A stretch of 64,000 bases of DNA from Clostridium sp. AM33-3 (GTDB lineage Bacteria > Bacillota > Clostridia > Lachnospirales > Lachnospiraceae), in contig NZ_QUIV01000016.1 in the NCBI RefSeq assembly GCF_003480315.1, positions 1-64,000 of the forward strand, written 5' to 3'. Both the position numbers and the translations under genes were made by a program. Shown piece by piece: positions 61,880 through 64,000 of this stretch. The notes beneath the pieces were generated by a model. The model made no database searches. It was not told where the DNA came from and saw only the letters and a program-made list of their open reading frames with translations. How positions within the stretch are numbered: the stretch's first letter is position 1; the number at the start of each line of letters is the position of its first letter.

Positions 61880-63277
61880 AAACGGGTCCTTTCCTTCCGT
61901 TTCAAAATATTCCCTGGTCAGCTTAAATACCGTTTTGGACAGCAAGAATACACCAATCAGGTTTGGAATGGCCATGAGACCGTTGAAGGTATCTGCAATG
62001 CTCCATAACAGGCCCAGATCTACCGTGGCACCCAGGATGGCTATCAGAGAGTAGGCGACCATGAAGGGCTTGATGATCTTTTCATCGAAGATAAATTCAA
62101 TACAGCGTGCGCCGTACAGTCCCCATCCGATGATGGTGGAGAAGGCAAAGCAGCACATGGATATGGCGGTGAAGATGGATACCCAGTTTCCGTAGGTGGA
62201 GGTAAAGCCGGAGATGGTCAGCTCTGCGCCGGCTGCCTGTCCATAGTTGACAGTAACACCGCTGCACAGGATGACCAGCGCGGTTAATGTGCAGATGACA
62301 ATGGTATCGGTAAATACCTCAAAGATGCCGAAGAACCCCTGCTTCACCGGCTTCTTGGTATCGGCACATGCATGGGCAATGGAACCGGTACCGAGGCCGG
62401 CCTCATTGGAGAAGATACCTCGGGATACGCCGCGTTTCATGCTGGTGAAGAAGCTTCCGATGACGCCGCCGGTTACTGCCTGCGGATGGAAGGCACCCTC
62501 AAAGATCATGGAAAATACCAGTGGAATGCGGTTTGCGTGAAGCAGGATTACGCCAAGGGCCAGCAGGATGTAAAACAGTGCCATGAAGGGAACCAGCTTT
62601 TCTGCTACGTTTCCGATTCTTTTTACGCCACCTAAGAGCACTAGGGCTACCAGAGCAGCCAGCACAATGCCGGTCACGAGGCAGACAACAGGTTTTGACT
62701 GGTCTGAGATCAGGCTGTAGTTTTCCAGGGCAGAGTTGATGGCGGTGGTGATGGTATTGACCTGGGTGGCATTTCCGGTTCCGAATACCGTCAGCACTCC
62801 AAAGGTGGAGAAGAGGACTGCCAGCCAGTGCCATTTCGGGCCAAGACCGTTTTTGATGTAGTACATAGGACCACCTACCAGATCACCGTTTTTATTGGTC
62901 TCCCGGAAATGGACGGCCAGGGTTACTTCGGAGAATTTGGTGCACATGCCCAGGGCTGCGGAAACCCACATCCAGAAGACAGCACCCGGTCCGCCGATGG
63001 CAATAGCGCCTGCTACACCGGCAATATTTCCGGTTCCGACAGTCGCTGCCAGAGCTGTGCAGACCGCCTGGAACGGTGTCATGGCACCGTCCGAGGCATT
63101 GCGCTTACGGAAGATGCGTCCGATGGTCACGCGGATTGCGTAAGGGAATTTGCAGATCTGCAAAAAGTGCAGGCCAAAGCTTAAATAAAGGCCGACACCG
63201 ATGATGCAGATCATAGCAGGAACTCCCCAGATGAAATTGTTGATCACGTTGTTGATAGATTCGATGGTGTTTAACAT
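61871..63277 (-). CDS. Alanine/glycine:cation symporter (AGCS family)
   Basis: A 468-aa sodium-coupled transporter with the AGCS signature GTGNIAGVAGAIAIGGPGAV and many hydrophobic helices; WMWVSAALGMCTKFSEV and GPMYYIKNG are typical. Imports alanine or glycine. AAAGAAAGG precedes the ATG. Confidence 0.93.
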   Translation of the reverse strand: MLNTIESINNVINNFIWGVPAMICIIGVGLYLSFGLHFLQICKFPYAIRVTIGRIFRKRNASDGAMTPFQAVCTALAATVGTGNIAGVAGAIAIGGPGAVFWMWVSAALGMCTKFSEVTLAVHFRETNKNGDLVGGPMYYIKNGLGPKWHWLAVLFSTFGVLTVFGTGNATQVNTITTAINSALENYSLISDQSKPVVCLVTGIVLAALVALVLLGGVKRIGNVAEKLVPFMALFYILLALGVILLHANRIPLVFSMIFEGAFHPQAVTGGVIGSFFTSMKRGVSRGIFSNEAGLGTGSIAHACADTKKPVKQGFFGIFEVFTDTIVICTLTALVILCSGVTVNYGQAAGAELTISGFTSTYGNWVSIFTAISMCCFAFSTIIGWGLYGARCIEFIFDEKIIKPFMVAYSLIAILGATVDLGLLWSIADTFNGLMAIPNLIGVFLLSKTVFKLTREYFETEGKDPFLS

Positions 63278-63431
63278 AGGGATACCTTTCTTTCATAGTA
63301 AAAATACCAGAAGATGATACCATAATCGAGGGAAAATGTATAGCAAAACGTGGCGTGGTAAGGGAAAAAACGCTGCTGGGCACACTTGTGTGAACGGTAA
63401 CAATAAAACGAAAAAATAAAGCACCGGTTCT

Positions 63432-63989
63432 TTAGAAGAACAGATGCTCGATCAGAATTTTGAGGCCGATCAGGATCAGGATGATGCCGCCGGTCCGTTC
63501 TGCTTTGGACTTGTAGAGGACTCCGAATACGGTGCCGACTTTAACGCCGATCACGGAAAGTATGAACGTGGTGCAGCCGATAAAGCTGACTGCCTGAAGG
63601 ATCCGGACATCCAGAAATGCGAAGGTGACGCCGACGGCCAGTGCGTCAATGCTGGTGGCTATGGCCAGAAGCAGCATGGTTTTGACATCGATGGAGGCAT
63701 CACAGGACTCGGGTTCATTGTCCATGGATTCCTTCACCATATTAAAACCGATGATGCCAAGCAGGATAAACGCGATCCAGTGATCGTAGGCTTTGATGGC
63801 ACTCTGGAAACGGATACCAAGCATATAGCCGATCCAGGGCATGAGGGCCTGGAAACCGCCAAAATACAGGCCGATGATGAGCGCGTGCTTCGCGCGCATC
63901 TTCTGCATGGAAAGACCCTTACAGACGGAAACGGCAAAGGCGTCCATGGAAAGGCCTACTGCCAGAAGAAATAATTCGATCAGCGACAT
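63432..63989 (-). CDS. mntP: Manganese efflux pump MntP
   Basis: A 185-aa MntP with six hydrophobic helices: [20 protein letters not shown] (with the conserved MD), [37 protein letters not shown] and the end [18 protein letters not shown]. Exports Mn2+. AGGA lies before the ATG; any Mn riboswitch would be past the window end. Confidence 0.93.
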   Translation of the reverse strand: MSLIELFLLAVGLSMDAFAVSVCKGLSMQKMRAKHALIIGLYFGGFQALMPWIGYMLGIRFQSAIKAYDHWIAFILLGIIGFNMVKESMDNEPESCDASIDVKTMLLLAIATSIDALAVGVTFAFLDVRILQAVSFIGCTTFILSVIGVKVGTVFGVLYKSKAERTGGIILILIGLKILIEHLFF

Positions 63990-64000
63990 AAGAAAATCCT

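Overview
The window is a Firmicutes (Clostridia) chromosome segment, most probably from a gut Lachnospiraceae bacterium. This rests on strong AGGAGG ribosome sites, a T-box leader in front of tyrS, SstT/AGCS/MntP-type transporters, and a Siphoviridae-like HK97-class prophage of the kind common in that family. Everything from base 1 to about 48,890 is one prophage, or a prophage plus a smaller recombinase module nested at its right end. The rest, about 48,898-64,000, is ordinary host chromosome.

Prophage layout. Lysogeny control (57-2212): a leftward ImmA/IrrE protease and a CI-like repressor, and a rightward Cro-like protein. Three 18-bp palindromic operators lie between them and a fourth inside the end of the Cro-like gene. 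Replication/early genes (2353-11322): DUF2800 nuclease, DUF2815 ssDNA-binding protein, family A DNA polymerase, a 48-aa conserved peptide, VapE/VirE primase-helicase, a candidate iteron origin, VRR-NUC nuclease, SNF2-type helicase and a late regulator. Accessory block (11332-18472): lone MazF toxin, an AT-rich gene with a Vsr-like nuclease domain, HNH endonuclease, candidate cos region, a ParB-DNA methyltransferase fusion, a C5 cytosine methyltransferase and small proteins. Packaging and head-tail (18544-27073): P27 TerS, TerL, a self-contained cargo cassette, portal, ClpP-like protease, capsid, connectors, major tail protein, and a tail chaperone with a -1 frameshift. A yjdF riboswitch with its yjdF gene and a second small gene (27074-28269) is inserted between the tail chaperone and the tape measure gene. 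Tail, fibre and lysis genes follow (28299-38112).

Right end. Two tandem large serine recombinases (38264-41108) abut, stop to stop, a leftward operon of five overlapping genes (45928-41109). That operon holds a third serine recombinase whose usual zinc ribbon is replaced by a new C-terminal domain, two stand-alone proteins carrying the same domain, and two ParB-fold proteins (one DUF6551). I regard it as the best candidate for an undescribed system. Two XRE regulators and two unknown, AT-rich genes separate it from the chromosome junction.

Host side. The prophage ends inside comEC, at its conserved SGLH motif, so the remaining 3' part of comEC is a broken gene and competence is predicted to be blocked while the phage is integrated. 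The 5' half of comEC and attL must lie left of the window. Downstream are a small conserved protein, sstT, T-box-tyrS, recQ, rsmH, a DUF362/ferredoxin protein, a SARP/BTAD regulator with a degenerate GGDEF-like tail, a secreted protein, a PHP phosphatase, an alanine/glycine symporter and mntP. No tRNA, rRNA, CRISPR array or complete insertion sequence was recognised.
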